DNA of 64,000 bases from Flavobacterium chilense (GTDB lineage Bacteria > Bacteroidota > Bacteroidia > Flavobacteriales > Flavobacteriaceae), in NCBI RefSeq assembly GCF_001602525.1, contig NZ_LSYT01000004.1, positions 310,001-374,000 on the forward strand, in the 5' to 3' direction. Each line of letters begins with the position of its first letter. Position 1 is the first letter of the stretch. The notes under the pieces are model-generated. The model saw nothing but the letters and a program-made list of their open reading frames with translations, ran no database searches and was not told the DNA's origin. The translations under genes were made by a program, and so were the position numbers. Below, piece by piece: positions 1 through 9,443 of this stretch.

Positions 1-1013
1 AAGAACCTTTCGACAGAGATAACTTATGGAGAATGTTCGCCGTTTGGGCAGTTTTAAGAGGATATCCAATTCCGGATTGGAGACAATTGGAAGGAACTCC
101 TGAAAGAAAAATTAAAGGACGTTTTGACGAACTTTCAAAAGTTAGAGCTTTAAAAGAATCTATTCCGGATTGGATGGATGAATTGGGCGTAAAAGAATTA
201 GGCGAAAAAGTTTGGGCAAAAGAAATTGCAGCTCAAAATCAGCCTGCTAAAGTTATTTTAAGAACCAATACACTCAAAGGAACCAAAGAAAGCTTAAGAA
301 ACACACTGATGGATTTAAATATTGAAACAGAATATTTGAAAGATCAGCCAGAAGCTTTAGTACTTAAAGAAAGAGCCAATGTATTTTTAACAGATGCTTT
401 TAAACAAGGGCTTTTTGAAGTTCAGGATGCCAACTCACAATTGGTTGCCGGTTTCCTTGATGTAAAACCCGGAATGCGTGTAGTTGATACTTGTGCAGGA
501 GCCGGAGGAAAAACATTGCACATTGCTTCTTTGATGGAAAACAAAGGACAATTGATTGCAATGGATTTGTATGAAAGCAAATTGAAACAATTAAAATTAA
601 GAGCAAAAAGAAATGGCGCTTTTAATATTGAATACCGTATCATTGACACTACAAAAGTGATCAAAAAATTGCACGAAAAAGCAGATCGTGTTTTAATTGA
701 CGCACCTTGTAGCGGATTAGGAGTTCTTAAAAGAAATCCTGACTCTAAATGGAAATTACAACCTGAATTTATTGATAATATTCGTAAAGTTCAGTCTGAA
801 GTTTTAGAAAGTTATTCTAAAATTGTAAAACCAGGTGGAAAATTAGTTTACGCTACTTGTTCTGTTTTACCATCAGAAAATCAGGAGCAGGTACAAAAAT
901 TCTTAAAAACCGAAATCGGACAGCAATTTACTTTTGTAGAAGATCGTAAATTACTGGCTTCAGAATCTGGCTTTGATGGATTTTATATGGCATTATTAGA
1001 ACGTAAGAAATAA
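1..1013 (+). CDS. RsmB/NOP-family rRNA cytosine-C5 methyltransferase (5' partial)
   Basis: The reading frame is open from the window edge (codons in phase from base 3) and the Met at 33 is internal, so the N-terminus lies outside the window. Counting from that Met, the SAM-binding motif DTCAGAGGKT is at residues 152-161. The two cysteine motifs of m5C RNA methyltransferases are DAPCSGLG (Cys226) and ATCSVLPSEN (Cys276). In this family the second cysteine attacks C6 of the target cytosine and the first helps release the product. The protein probably methylates 16S rRNA in the cytoplasm, but the exact site (C967 or another) cannot be read from the sequence. The gene ends at a strong terminator shared with the convergent menE gene. 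Confidence 0.9.
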   Translation, partial: EPFDRDNLWRMFAVWAVLRGYPIPDWRQLEGTPERKIKGRFDELSKVRALKESIPDWMDELGVKELGEKVWAKEIAAQNQPAKVILRTNTLKGTKESLRNTLMDLNIETEYLKDQPEALVLKERANVFLTDAFKQGLFEVQDANSQLVAGFLDVKPGMRVVDTCAGAGGKTLHIASLMENKGQLIAMDLYESKLKQLKLRAKRNGAFNIEYRIIDTTKVIKKLHEKADRVLIDAPCSGLGVLKRNPDSKWKLQPEFIDNIRKVQSEVLESYSKIVKPGGKLVYATCSVLPSENQEQVQKFLKTEIGQQFTFVEDRKLLASESGFDGFYMALLERKK

Positions 1014-1038
1014 ATATTTCAAGAATTTAAATATTTAA

Positions 1039-1080
1039 AAAATCCCAAACTCCAATTAGATAACTGGAATTTGGGATTTT
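1039..1080. terminator. Bidirectional intrinsic terminator
   Basis: A hairpin with arms AAAATCCCAAA-c-TCCA and TGGA-a-TTTGGGATTTT has one internal mismatch. It is flanked by A-rich and T-rich tracts, so it can stop transcription from both the methyltransferase on the plus strand and menE on the minus strand. Confidence 0.8.
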
Positions 1081-1098
1081 TATTTTTATCTGAAATTT

Positions 1099-2142
1099 TT
1101 AAGATTGTAAACTGGGTTTACGCAATAACTTTCCGTTTTCGTTTTCCTTGAATTTTGGAACAAAAACAATTTCTTTTGGCTTTTCGAATTTTCCTAAAAC
1201 ATCAAAAAAGTCAGGAGCAAATTCTTGTTTTTCTCCTTCGATAACCAAAATTAATTTCTCTCCTAAAGCAGAATCAGGAACACCGGTTACAAAAAAACGG
1301 TTCGTTATCTTCCCTATTAATTTTGCTTCTATCTGCTCCGGAATGAGTTTTACACCTCCACTGTTTATTACATTATCAATTCTTCCCAGAAAAACAAACT
1401 GATTATCATTAATGAGTTCAACGAGATCATTTGTAACAATTGGTTCATCAGAAATAGAAGAAACATGAATGACAAGACACCCACGATCGTCTGTAGCTAT
1501 TTTTACATTTGGTAAAATCGAAAATGCCTTTTCTCCTATTCTTTTGGCAGCGATATGAGTAATCGTTTCCGTCATACCATAAGTCTCATAAATTTCAGTT
1601 TTCAGGGGCAATAGTTTTTCTTCAAGTGCACTGTCTATTTTTGCTCCTCCAATAATCAGCTTCTTTATGTTTACTAGCTTTTCGATAGAATTCTGAACCT
1701 GTAAAGGAACCATGGCTACAAAATCATATTGCTTTTTATTGTACAACAGAGGTTCAGTACTTGGAGAAACAACATCAATATCCAAACCTAAAATCAGGCT
1801 TCGAACCAACATCATTTTACCAGCTATAAACTGAGTTGGCAAACACAGCAAAGCCCTGTCTCCCGGTTCTAAACCAAAAAAATCTCCCGTGGCTAAAGCT
1901 GACTGAATCATAGCTTGTTTTTCTAATCGTACCAACTTTGGAAGTCCAGTCGTCCCCGAAGTCGTCATTTCGATATAGTCTTTATCATCAAACCAATCCA
2001 GAAAAAATTCACCTATCGCCCTTTCATAAACATCTCCTTCCTTGATAAAACTGTACCCTACCCTACACAGATCTTTTCCGTTTAGATGATACCCGTTTAA
2101 CTTAAAATAATTATGTACATTTTTGTGTGTTAATTTTGACAT
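1099..2142 (-). CDS. menE: AMP-binding enzyme, o-succinylbenzoate-CoA ligase type
   Basis: A 347-residue member of the adenylate-forming (ANL) superfamily. The phosphate-binding loop TTSGTTGLPK is at about residues 60-69. The YETYGMTET core motif is near 187-195, followed by GRIDNVINSGGVKL, with the catalytic-lysine region NGKLLRKP at the C-terminus. The protein is shorter than proteobacterial MenE, which is usual for Bacteroidota homologues. The expected reaction is ATP-dependent activation of o-succinylbenzoate with CoA for menaquinone synthesis in the cytoplasm. The substrate is inferred from the family, since no other men genes are in view. It starts 7 bp after the stop of the upstream CPBP gene, so the two are probably co-transcribed. 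Confidence 0.8.
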   Translation of the reverse strand: MSKLTHKNVHNYFKLNGYHLNGKDLCRVGYSFIKEGDVYERAIGEFFLDWFDDKDYIEMTTSGTTGLPKLVRLEKQAMIQSALATGDFFGLEPGDRALLCLPTQFIAGKMMLVRSLILGLDIDVVSPSTEPLLYNKKQYDFVAMVPLQVQNSIEKLVNIKKLIIGGAKIDSALEEKLLPLKTEIYETYGMTETITHIAAKRIGEKAFSILPNVKIATDDRGCLVIHVSSISDEPIVTNDLVELINDNQFVFLGRIDNVINSGGVKLIPEQIEAKLIGKITNRFFVTGVPDSALGEKLILVIEGEKQEFAPDFFDVLGKFEKPKEIVFVPKFKENENGKLLRKPSLQS

Positions 2143-2149
2143 GACATTT

Positions 2150-3082
2150 TTAATTTGAAATTTCTACAACATTTATTTTCCCTGTTAGCTTTTCTTTCCA
2201 ATTACTCCAATTGTATTTTTTACTAAAGATAAAAAGTAAAATAGGGTAAATCACTACAATAGGCAATATAACATCAAAGCCAGCAGAAGGCTCTGACATA
2301 TCTTTAAAAATAGAATGAGTTTGAAAAACAGACCAGTCTGAAGTAACCAGTAAAGCACCAATTAAATTATTGGCAGCATGAAAACCTAAAGAAAGCTCCA
2401 TCCCTTCATCCATAAGAGTTATAATTCCTAAAAACAATCCGGTTCCAATGTAATATATCATTATAATATATCCCATTTTTGTCACTTCAGGATTAAAAAT
2501 ATGCATAGATCCAAATATAAGCGACGTCATCATTAAAGGGAACCATTTATTTTGAGCCAGATTAGCAAATCCCTGCATTAAATAACCTCTAAAAACATAT
2601 TCTTCTGTACTCGTTTGTATAGGTATTAAAACAGATCCCACAAGAACCAAAATCAAAAACGGAACTAATTTAAAATTCCAGACAAAATTTTCCGGAGATT
2701 TTAGGTAAACCACTAAAAAGCTTATTACCGAAAAGAAAGTCCATAAAAAGAAGGAAAACAAAATACGGCTCCAGTCTACTTTTTTTCTGGACGTTGTTAC
2801 AGATAACATCGTTTGATGATGCAAATATTTTACCACAAAGTAAATTCCGGCAAACGCAAATGCGAAAGAAATCATAACCAAAAACAAAGTAAGATTAGGT
2901 TCGAAAATTTTCATTATAGCAGCATTATCAGTTGGAAAAGCTTCATTAGAAACATAACTTTTGTAAAGCACTGCAACCGAAAAAGGAATCTGACCAATAA
3001 ACGACGCGATGATAATCAGAACTGATCCTAAAAGATATAACCAAAATTTGTTCTGAGGTTTGATTCCTTGTTCTAAAAACAT
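2150..3082 (-). CDS. CPBP-family intramembrane protease
   Basis: A 310-residue protein with about seven or eight hydrophobic segments. It has the CPBP/Abi (PF02517) signatures: TEEYVFRGYL with Glu160-Glu161 and Arg165, a histidine in FGSMH (His194), and FHAANN (His235 and Asn239). In this glutamate-type intramembrane protease family these residues form the active site. The natural substrate is unknown. In Gram-positive bacteria relatives give immunity to bacteriocins, but here the gene precedes menE in what looks like a housekeeping operon. The Met at 3082 is used as the start. Confidence 0.85.
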   Translation of the reverse strand: MFLEQGIKPQNKFWLYLLGSVLIIIASFIGQIPFSVAVLYKSYVSNEAFPTDNAAIMKIFEPNLTLFLVMISFAFAFAGIYFVVKYLHHQTMLSVTTSRKKVDWSRILFSFFLWTFFSVISFLVVYLKSPENFVWNFKLVPFLILVLVGSVLIPIQTSTEEYVFRGYLMQGFANLAQNKWFPLMMTSLIFGSMHIFNPEVTKMGYIIMIYYIGTGLFLGIITLMDEGMELSLGFHAANNLIGALLVTSDWSVFQTHSIFKDMSEPSAGFDVILPIVVIYPILLFIFSKKYNWSNWKEKLTGKINVVEISN

Positions 3083-3195
3083 ATATAATAATTTAAAAAT
3101 GAGAATTTGTTTTAATAAGTAAAGCTTATTTTTGGTCTTGCTAAAATACCTAATTTTTAGCTCAATTATCTTACAACTTTTTAAATATAATTAGA

Positions 3196-3540
3196 ATGAT
3201 ACAAATTTATCATAATCCACGTTGCGGAAAATCAAGAACCTGTCTGGCATTTATAGAACAATCAAAACAAGAATATGAGATTATTCAATACCTCACAGAA
3301 ACTCCAACCTTTGAAGAACTAAAAACCTTACTTGAAAAATTAGAGCTGCAACCTATTCAGCTGGTCCGAATTAAGGAAAAAATCTGGATTGAAAATTATA
3401 AAGGAAAAAGTTTAACCAATCAGGAAATCATTCAGGCTATAGTCGACAATCCTATTTTAATTGAACGTCCAATTGTTGTAAAAAACGGGAAAGCAATCAT
3501 AGGACGAGACATGGATTTAGTATCTGCCTTTTTAGATTGA
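3196..3540 (+). CDS. ArsC/Spx-family thioredoxin-fold reductase
   Basis: A 114-residue protein opening with MIQIYHNPRCGKSR, the N-terminal strand and redox-active Cys10 of the glutaredoxin-coupled arsenate reductase family (PF03960). The later segment ERPIVVKNGKAIIGR is the conserved substrate/anion-binding region. In Bacteroidota such genes are often annotated arsenate reductase (glutaredoxin), but no arsenic operon surrounds it, so the true substrate is uncertain. It is a single gene, divergent from the CPBP-menE pair. Confidence 0.8.
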   Translation: MIQIYHNPRCGKSRTCLAFIEQSKQEYEIIQYLTETPTFEELKTLLEKLELQPIQLVRIKEKIWIENYKGKSLTNQEIIQAIVDNPILIERPIVVKNGKAIIGRDMDLVSAFLD

Positions 3541-3594
3541 TTATAAAATAGTAAATTAACATTATTTTGTGATTTTCATCTTTAAACCAAAAGC

Positions 3595-3602
3595 TACATT
3601 TG
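3595..3602 (+). promoter_or_regulatory. Promoter -7 element of the TonB receptor gene
   Basis: TACATTTG matches the Bacteroidota -7 consensus TAnnTTTG and lies 33 bp before the receptor ATG. No well-spaced -33 TTTG is evident; the nearest TTG is 25 bp upstream. Confidence 0.5.
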
Positions 3603-3635
3603 CCGTCTAATGAGCAATTGAAACCAAAATAAACA

Positions 3636-6101
3636 ATGAAAAAAATCAAATTTGCTGTATTACTTGTACTTTTATTTACAGGTTTTTACAACTATGCACA
3701 ACAAGGGCCACCGGCTCAAAACAAAGTAAAAGTTACAGGGAAAGTTTTCGAAAAAATAAGCAAGCAACCTCTAGAATACGCAACAATATCTATAACTGCT
3801 CCAAATGACACCAAAGTTATTGCGGGCGGAATCACTAACCCAAAAGGTGAATTTGATGTAGCTGTAGCTCCGGGAACTTACGACATCAAAGTTGAATTTA
3901 TTTCGTTTAAGCCAACTGAAATCAAAGGAAAAAAAATTCAGGGCGATACTAATTTAGGAATTGTAAACCTGTCTGAAGACGCTGCACAATTGAATGAAGT
4001 TGTAGTACGTGCTGAAAAATCGACAGTAGAAATAAAACTGGATAAAAAAGTTTATAATGTAGGTCAGGACATGATGGTAAAAGGCGGAACTGTAAGTGAC
4101 GTTTTAGACAATGTACCGTCTGTTTCTGTTGATACCGAAGGAAATGTAAGCTTAAGAGGAAGTGACAATATCCGAATTTTAATTGACGGACGTCCTTCAA
4201 ATGCTATCAATGTAGCCGAGGCATTACGTCAGCTTCCGGCTGACGCAATTGACAAAGTTGAAGTAATCACTAATCCATCAGCACGTTATGATGCCGAAGG
4301 AGGTTCAGGATTAATCAATATCATTCTTAAAAAAGGAAAAAACCAAGGTTTAAACGGAACTTTTATTGCCTCAACAGGTATACCTGAAACGTATGGTTTA
4401 AGTGCCAATTTGAATTATAAAACTGAAAAGTTAAACTACTTTACTACTTTAGGCTACAATCACAGAACCAGTGAAGGTGCCGGTTTAACAAATACACAGT
4501 ATTTTAATGCAGACGGATCTCCAAAAAGCTATCTGGATGAAGATCGTGATACCAAAAGAACTTCTGACGGATTCAACGGAAGAGCGGGTATAGAATGGAC
4601 AGTGGCTCCAAATACTTACTGGACAAACGCCATTAATTACCAAAAAAGCACAGGTGATACCAGAGATTTAATCAATTATAACAATTTTGACGCTAATCAT
4701 GCTTTTACAGGAACTTCATTCCGATTAAACAATGGAGACACTGGAAGTGAGAACATTGAGTATACCTCAAATTTGATTAAAAATTTCAACAATAAAGGAC
4801 ATAAACTTACTGCAGATTTATCGGTTTCAAGAAACACAGATGACAGCAACAGTATCATTACAGCTTCACCAAATTTCAATACAACGCTAAATAATCAGGT
4901 TCAAAAACAAATACAGTTACAAGCTGATTATGTTTTACCTTTAGGAGAAGGAAGTCAGTTTGAAGCCGGATATAAAGGAAGTTTTGGAGATCTGAACAAT
5001 GAATATTTCGTTACTGATGATCAGGGTGCAAGAGATCCTAACTTATCAAACACTTTAGAATACAAAGAAAACATAAACGCGATTTATACACAGTATGGTT
5101 TCAAGGTAAATAAATTCTCTTATTTATTTGGTTTACGTTGGGAAGACACCAATATTCAGGTTAACTTGTTAGACAACAACGACTTTAACACTAAGAAATA
5201 CAATAACTTATTCCCTAGTGCTTTTATTAGTTATGCTATTTCAGATCAAAGTAACTTTACCGCTAGTTACAGTAAACGTTTAACAAGACCAAGAGGTCGT
5301 TTCATGAACCCTGCTGTAAACTACTCAAGTAATATTAATATTTTTCAGGGAAATCCTGATTTAGATCCTTCATTAACGGATAAATATGATATTGGATATA
5401 TCAAACGCTGGGATAAAGTAACTTTTAATACCTCAGCTTATTTTGAAGATACTAAAGATGTTTTTAGCTTCGTAAGAACTCCAAACGGTCAGGAAGTAAA
5501 CGGAATCCCGGTTATCTTAAGCAGACCAATTAACCTAGGAAAAGAACAAAAATTTGGTTTCGAATTTACTTTAAATTACACGCCGTTTAAAATATGGAGA
5601 GTAAACAGTAACTTCAACTTTTATAATGTTAAAACAACCGGAGAAAACACTTACACCGATACAAACGGAAATCTGGTAGTTCAGAATCTTGACAACCAAG
5701 CCAATACCTGGTTTGCGAGAATCAACTCAAAACTTACTTTACCATACAAAATCGACTGGCAATTAAGCGGTGTTTACAATGGAGAACAAAAAACTGCACA
5801 AGGTAAAAACCTTGGACAATTTGGAATGAACACAGCATTTAGTAAAGATGTTTTAAAAGACAAAGCTACAATTGCTTTCAATATCAGCGACGTTTTCAAC
5901 TCAAGAATCATGAGATCATATACATATCTTCAAAATGATACAACAAATGAAAGTCAAACATCATATGGCGAAATGCAGTTCCGTAAACGTCAGTTCAACT
6001 TATCATTTACCTATCGCTTTAACAAACCAAAAAGCGAAAGAGACAGAAACGCAATACCTAAAAATGACGGTGGTGGCGACGGAGGAGAATATCCGGGATA
6101 A
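3636..6101 (+). CDS. TonB-dependent receptor, outer-membrane beta-barrel family
   Basis: An 821-residue protein with a signal peptide ending near AQQG (residues 1-23). A carboxypeptidase-regulatory-like beta-sandwich at about 30-110 is the usual N-terminal extension of Bacteroidota receptors. A plug domain at about 118-225 contains GGTVSDVLDNVPSVSVD and ILIDGRPSN. The remainder is a barrel-forming region of PF14905 type. It probably mediates energized uptake or export across the outer membrane with TonB. No SusD partner is adjacent, so it is not a classical Sus-type pair and its ligand is unknown. The C-terminal glycine/aspartate-rich tail (DGGGDGGEYPG) is a species-level feature. Confidence 0.9.
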   Translation: MKKIKFAVLLVLLFTGFYNYAQQGPPAQNKVKVTGKVFEKISKQPLEYATISITAPNDTKVIAGGITNPKGEFDVAVAPGTYDIKVEFISFKPTEIKGKKIQGDTNLGIVNLSEDAAQLNEVVVRAEKSTVEIKLDKKVYNVGQDMMVKGGTVSDVLDNVPSVSVDTEGNVSLRGSDNIRILIDGRPSNAINVAEALRQLPADAIDKVEVITNPSARYDAEGGSGLINIILKKGKNQGLNGTFIASTGIPETYGLSANLNYKTEKLNYFTTLGYNHRTSEGAGLTNTQYFNADGSPKSYLDEDRDTKRTSDGFNGRAGIEWTVAPNTYWTNAINYQKSTGDTRDLINYNNFDANHAFTGTSFRLNNGDTGSENIEYTSNLIKNFNNKGHKLTADLSVSRNTDDSNSIITASPNFNTTLNNQVQKQIQLQADYVLPLGEGSQFEAGYKGSFGDLNNEYFVTDDQGARDPNLSNTLEYKENINAIYTQYGFKVNKFSYLFGLRWEDTNIQVNLLDNNDFNTKKYNNLFPSAFISYAISDQSNFTASYSKRLTRPRGRFMNPAVNYSSNINIFQGNPDLDPSLTDKYDIGYIKRWDKVTFNTSAYFEDTKDVFSFVRTPNGQEVNGIPVILSRPINLGKEQKFGFEFTLNYTPFKIWRVNSNFNFYNVKTTGENTYTDTNGNLVVQNLDNQANTWFARINSKLTLPYKIDWQLSGVYNGEQKTAQGKNLGQFGMNTAFSKDVLKDKATIAFNISDVFNSRIMRSYTYLQNDTTNESQTSYGEMQFRKRQFNLSFTYRFNKPKSERDRNAIPKNDGGGDGGEYPG

Positions 6102-6119
6102 TATAAGCTAAAATTTAAA

Positions 6120-6181
6120 AATCCAAATTTCAATTCATGAGACTTTATTAAGTTTTGAAAATTGGAATTTGGATTTTTTTT
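6120..6181 (+). terminator. Intrinsic terminator of the TonB receptor gene
   Basis: A 16-bp stem pairs the segments beginning AATCCAAATT and ending TTTGGATT with one mismatch, followed by eight T residues. It lies 18 bp after the receptor stop codon. Confidence 0.8.
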
Positions 6182-6188
6182 GTCATAA

Positions 6189-6219
6189 AAAAAAGGACTC
6201 GTAAAACGGGTCCTTTTTT
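6189..6219. terminator. Bidirectional terminator
   Basis: A compact hairpin with AAAAAAGGAC and GTCCTTTTTT arms separates the receptor gene from the small minus-strand gene and can act in both directions. Confidence 0.75.
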
Positions 6220-6237
6220 ATTGAAATCAATTTAAAA

Positions 6238-6408
6238 TTAAATTGACTGTTCTTGTTTCTTCTTTGCTCTTTTCTCTTTGAACATTTCCCAGCTAGCTCC
6301 CGTAACCCAGTAAGATACGAAACCAACTAAGAAAAACATCAACCAAAACCCTATAGTTAGTATGGTCAAGAAAAGTAAAAAACCTAAGTACTGTGAAAAT
6401 TCAAACAT
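6238..6408 (-). CDS. Small two-helix membrane protein
   Basis: A 56-residue protein starting MFEFSQYLGF, with hydrophobic segments at about 6-26 and 28-44 and a basic C-terminal tail (KEKRAKKKQEQ). The frame extends upstream to a TTG at 6438. A -7 element (TACATTTG, minus strand 6443-6436) would place the transcript start downstream of that TTG, so the ATG at 6408 is preferred. I do not recognise a function. Its topology predicts an inner-membrane location with the positive tail in the cytoplasm. Confidence 0.6.
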   Translation of the reverse strand: MFEFSQYLGFLLFLTILTIGFWLMFFLVGFVSYWVTGASWEMFKEKRAKKKQEQSI

Positions 6409-6435
6409 GTTTTCCGGAATTTTTGAATGTAAGGA

Positions 6436-6443
6436 CAAATGTA
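6436..6443 (-). promoter_or_regulatory. Promoter -7 element for the small membrane protein
   Basis: CAAATGTA on the plus strand is TACATTTG on the minus strand, matching TAnnTTTG. It is 28 bp upstream of the ATG at 6408 and helps decide that start. Confidence 0.55.
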
Positions 6444-6583
6444 AGTTTTATATTTTTCGTTAGCAATAAAATCCAAATCAATTTTCATGAAATAACATTT
6501 ATCCGTATATTTATACTCATTTTAAATAAGGATTTTTTTCGGATATATTTTAACTGTCTAAACAAGAAGATCATGAGTGTTTT

Positions 6584-6662
6584 CAGGAGCTGCTTCCTGC
6601 TGTTCGCTATATCTTTTATGGCAAACCCTGCCATAAAAGGATGCCGCTTCCATCAGGGCTAA
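6584..6662 (+). repeat. Structured intergenic element (flavobacterial repeat or RNA-like)
   Basis: This roughly 80-bp block is markedly more GC-rich than its surroundings. It has a perfect 10-bp stem (CTTTTATGGC at 6613-6622 with GCCATAAAAG at 6630-6639). The stem is framed by 5' GGAGCTGCTTCCTGCTGT and 3' GGATGCCGCTTCCATCAGGG. From memory, similar blocks with a variable central hairpin recur between genes in many Flavobacteriia. They may correspond to a catalogued flavobacterial RNA motif such as Flavo-1, which I cannot check. A weak ORF crosses it but does not look coding. Confidence 0.5.
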
Positions 6663-6722
6663 GACAGCTATTTTCATAAAAAATCCGGTTTCACTTCAAA
6701 AACAACAAACATATATAACAAA

Positions 6723-8108
6723 ATGAAATACCGTATAGAAAAAGACACCATGGGCGAAGTACAAGTTCCTGCCGATAAATATTGGGGTGCACAAACAGAA
6801 CGTTCCAGAAATAATTTCAAAATCGGAGCATCGGCTTCTATGCCACAAGAAATCATTGAAGGTTTTGCTTATCTAAAAAAAGCTGCGGCTTATGCCAACT
6901 ATGATCTAGGTGTTTTACCAATAGAAAAAAGAGACGCTATCGCTGCAGTTTGCGACGAAATCCTGGAAGGAAAACTAGACGATCAATTTCCTCTGGTAAT
7001 CTGGCAGACCGGTTCAGGTACACAAAGCAACATGAATGTCAATGAAGTAATCGCAAACCGTGCTCAGGTACTTAAAGGTTTTGAAATTGGCGAAGGCGAA
7101 CAATTTATAAAAGCAAATGATGATGTCAACAAATCACAATCATCAAATGATACTTTCCCAACCGGAATGCATATTGCTGCTTACAAAATGATTGTCGAAA
7201 CTACTATTCCCGGAGTAGAAAAACTAAATGCAACTTTGGTAAAAAAAGCAACTGAATTTGCAACAGTTGTAAAAATCGGACGTACACACCTTATGGATGC
7301 AACACCATTAACACTTGGACAGGAAATTTCAGGATATGCCGCTCAATTGGCTTTTGGATTAAAAGCACTTAAAAACACTTTAGCTCATTTATCTGAAATT
7401 GCTTTGGGTGGAACTGCTGTTGGAACGGGATTAAATACTCCAAAAGGTTATGATGTAAAAGTAGCCGAATATATTGCAAAATTCACCAATCACCCCTTTG
7501 TTACTGCCGAAAACAAATTTGAAGCACTAGCTGCACATGATGCCATTGTAGAATCACATGGCGCCTTAAAACAATTAGCTGTTTCTCTCAATAAAATAGC
7601 AAACGATGTTCGAATGTTAGCTTCCGGGCCACGCTCCGGAATTGGAGAAATCCATATTCCTGAAAACGAGCCAGGATCTTCTATCATGCCCGGAAAAGTA
7701 AATCCTACACAATGTGAAGCTTTAACCATGGTTTGTGCTCAGGTAATAGGAAACGATATGGCAATTGCTGTTGGCGGCATGCAGGGACATTATGAACTAA
7801 ATGTCTTTAAACCGGTTATGGCTGCCAACTTCCTGCAATCAGCACGATTACTGGGAGATGCCTGTATCTCATTTGACGAGCATTGCGCTCAGGGCATTGA
7901 ACCTAACTACAAACGCATTAAAGAATTAGTTGATAATTCACTAATGCTAGTTACTGCTCTAAACACCAAAATAGGATACTACAAAGCCGCAGAAATCGCT
8001 CAGACTGCACATAAAAACGGAACAACATTAAAAGAAGAAGCTGTTCGTCTGGGTTATGTAACCCCTGAAGATTTTGATGCCTGGGTAAAACCTGAGGAAA
8101 TGGTTTAA
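6723..8108 (+). CDS. fumC: Class II fumarate hydratase
   Basis: A 461-residue protein, close to the usual length for class II fumarases. It shows the superfamily signature [13 protein letters not shown] with the catalytic loop serines at about 319-320. Other motifs are the substrate-binding QSSNDTFPT (139-147), [14 protein letters not shown] (97-109) and the conserved histidine in [10 protein letters not shown] (His189). It interconverts fumarate and L-malate in the TCA cycle in the cytoplasm. It is a single gene with a strong bidirectional terminator 60 bp downstream. The separation from aspartase is not absolute, but the [11 protein letters not shown] segment is typical of fumarase. Confidence 0.92.
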   Translation: MKYRIEKDTMGEVQVPADKYWGAQTERSRNNFKIGASASMPQEIIEGFAYLKKAAAYANYDLGVLPIEKRDAIAAVCDEILEGKLDDQFPLVIWQTGSGTQSNMNVNEVIANRAQVLKGFEIGEGEQFIKANDDVNKSQSSNDTFPTGMHIAAYKMIVETTIPGVEKLNATLVKKATEFATVVKIGRTHLMDATPLTLGQEISGYAAQLAFGLKALKNTLAHLSEIALGGTAVGTGLNTPKGYDVKVAEYIAKFTNHPFVTAENKFEALAAHDAIVESHGALKQLAVSLNKIANDVRMLASGPRSGIGEIHIPENEPGSSIMPGKVNPTQCEALTMVCAQVIGNDMAIAVGGMQGHYELNVFKPVMAANFLQSARLLGDACISFDEHCAQGIEPNYKRIKELVDNSLMLVTALNTKIGYYKAAEIAQTAHKNGTTLKEEAVRLGYVTPEDFDAWVKPEEMV

Positions 8109-8171
8109 TTTCAAGTTATGAGTTATAAGTTAGGAATTATGAGTTAGCTTATTGAATCTGTTTAACAAAAT

Positions 8172-8205
8172 AAAAAAGGTAAAACATATGTGTTTTACCT
8201 TTTTT
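8172..8205. terminator. Bidirectional terminator between fumC and the oxidoreductase gene
   Basis: A perfect stem AAAAAAGGTAAAACA / TGTTTTACCTTTTTT with a 4-base loop. It is flanked on both sides by copies of an ATGAGTTATAAGTT-type sequence (8119-8132 and, inverted, around 8225-8238). Confidence 0.85.
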
Positions 8206-8240
8206 ACATTTATCAAGAATGATAACTTATAACTCATAAT

Positions 8241-9443
8241 TTATTTCCCATCCACATAATCCTGTAAGTAACTAAACCTTGGGGTTAGTTTTCCTTTTTC
8301 AGTTATTTTGGCACGTTGCAGAATTCCATCTTTATCTCCATTGAAGAAAGCAGGAATCACATATTCCATAAACTGTTCTCCAAAACCTTCGCTGGAATCT
8401 TTTGGAATCTCACATGGTAAATTATCAACCGCCATTACCGCAACTGCAGCCGGATGAAAGAAATCAACTTCTTTATCTTCTAAAGGAAAATATCCATACA
8501 AAGGCTCTGCAATGGTTGATGACCGAAGCGTACAGGCAATTGGTCCGTTTACATCACAAGAAATATCAGCTACTACTTTCAACTTGCAATCACTCGCATT
8601 TAGCATTTCTCTTGTCAAAATCATTGGCGCATTGCTGGCATGAAAATGACCCGCAAAATAAATATCCGAAACCTTAGTAAATTTTTCAAAATCCGAAGTA
8701 TATGCTTCAGGATGATTTACAAAATCATCAAAATCTAAAACCTGTCCGTCAATCCTTTTATTATATTCTAAAACATCCAGCTGCACATAAACAGCCTGAG
8801 TGTATTTTTTAGTCAAATAATTGTCGACCGTAATTTCCTTTATCTTTATAGCATCCAAAATTTCTTTGGCACCACTACCTACTTTACCCGTTCCGGTAAC
8901 AACAAATTTTAATGCAGGCATTGTGATACGTTTTAAATGCATAATCAAAGCTTCTTTTCCCGCAAGTGTTTCTGCTTTAGGCAGTTTAAACAATTCGAAT
9001 TTTAAACCAAAAGCACGAATACCGTTATAAACCCCAACCATTCCGGCATATTTTCCAAAGCCAATTAAACGGCGATTCTGATCATCCACAATGGTTTCAT
9101 GATCATAGAGATCAATATTTTTTTCTAAAATAGCCTTTAATAATTTCTGGTTGTAAGGCTGCTTTTTTATCGTATGCGAAAAAAAGAAATAAGACTTATT
9201 CGGAATAAGGCTTTCTACAGGAACTTCTTTCACACCAAACAAAACATCACAATTAGAAACATCCTCTGTAATAGTGATTCCCATGTTCTTATACTCCGCA
9301 TCTGAAAAAATTCGGATATCCGAACTTTCTACCTCAACTGAGGCCTCATGGTACGTTTGTTTTAATTTTGCTAGTTCATCTGGAGAAAATACAACGCGTC
9401 TGTCCGGCGGATTTTTTCTTTCTTTTATAATTCCGAATTTCAT
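8241..9443 (-). CDS. NAD(P)-dependent oxidoreductase, saccharopine/alanine dehydrogenase family
   Basis: A 400-residue protein beginning MKFGIIKERKNPPDRRVVF, the N-terminal pattern of the AlaDh/PNT superfamily (KE..PPD.RV). The Rossmann fingerprint VVTGTGKVGSGAKEIL is at about 180-195. Later segments DISCDVNGPIACTLRSSTI and MAVDNLPCEIPKDSS match the lysine-forming saccharopine dehydrogenases found in Bacteroidota. It probably catalyses an NAD-linked amino-acid or imine oxidoreduction in the cytoplasm. Whether saccharopine is the real substrate is uncertain, because no other lysine catabolism genes are present. It is monocistronic by its surroundings. Confidence 0.75.
   Translation of the reverse strand: MKFGIIKERKNPPDRRVVFSPDELAKLKQTYHEASVEVESSDIRIFSDAEYKNMGITITEDVSNCDVLFGVKEVPVESLIPNKSYFFFSHTIKKQPYNQKLLKAILEKNIDLYDHETIVDDQNRRLIGFGKYAGMVGVYNGIRAFGLKFELFKLPKAETLAGKEALIMHLKRITMPALKFVVTGTGKVGSGAKEILDAIKIKEITVDNYLTKKYTQAVYVQLDVLEYNKRIDGQVLDFDDFVNHPEAYTSDFEKFTKVSDIYFAGHFHASNAPMILTREMLNASDCKLKVVADISCDVNGPIACTLRSSTIAEPLYGYFPLEDKEVDFFHPAAVAVMAVDNLPCEIPKDSSEGFGEQFMEYVIPAFFNGDKDGILQRAKITEKGKLTPRFSYLQDYVDGK

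Noticed and set aside
3196..3540. Arsenic-resistance locus
   Set aside because: The ArsC-family gene stands alone without arsR, arsB/acr3 or other arsenic genes, so the family name should not be read as proof of arsenate resistance.
6393..6662. 89-codon plus-strand ORF crossing the small membrane gene's start and the structured repeat
   Set aside because: It is antisense to a promoter and start codon at its beginning and runs through the hairpin element at its end, so it looks like chance translation.
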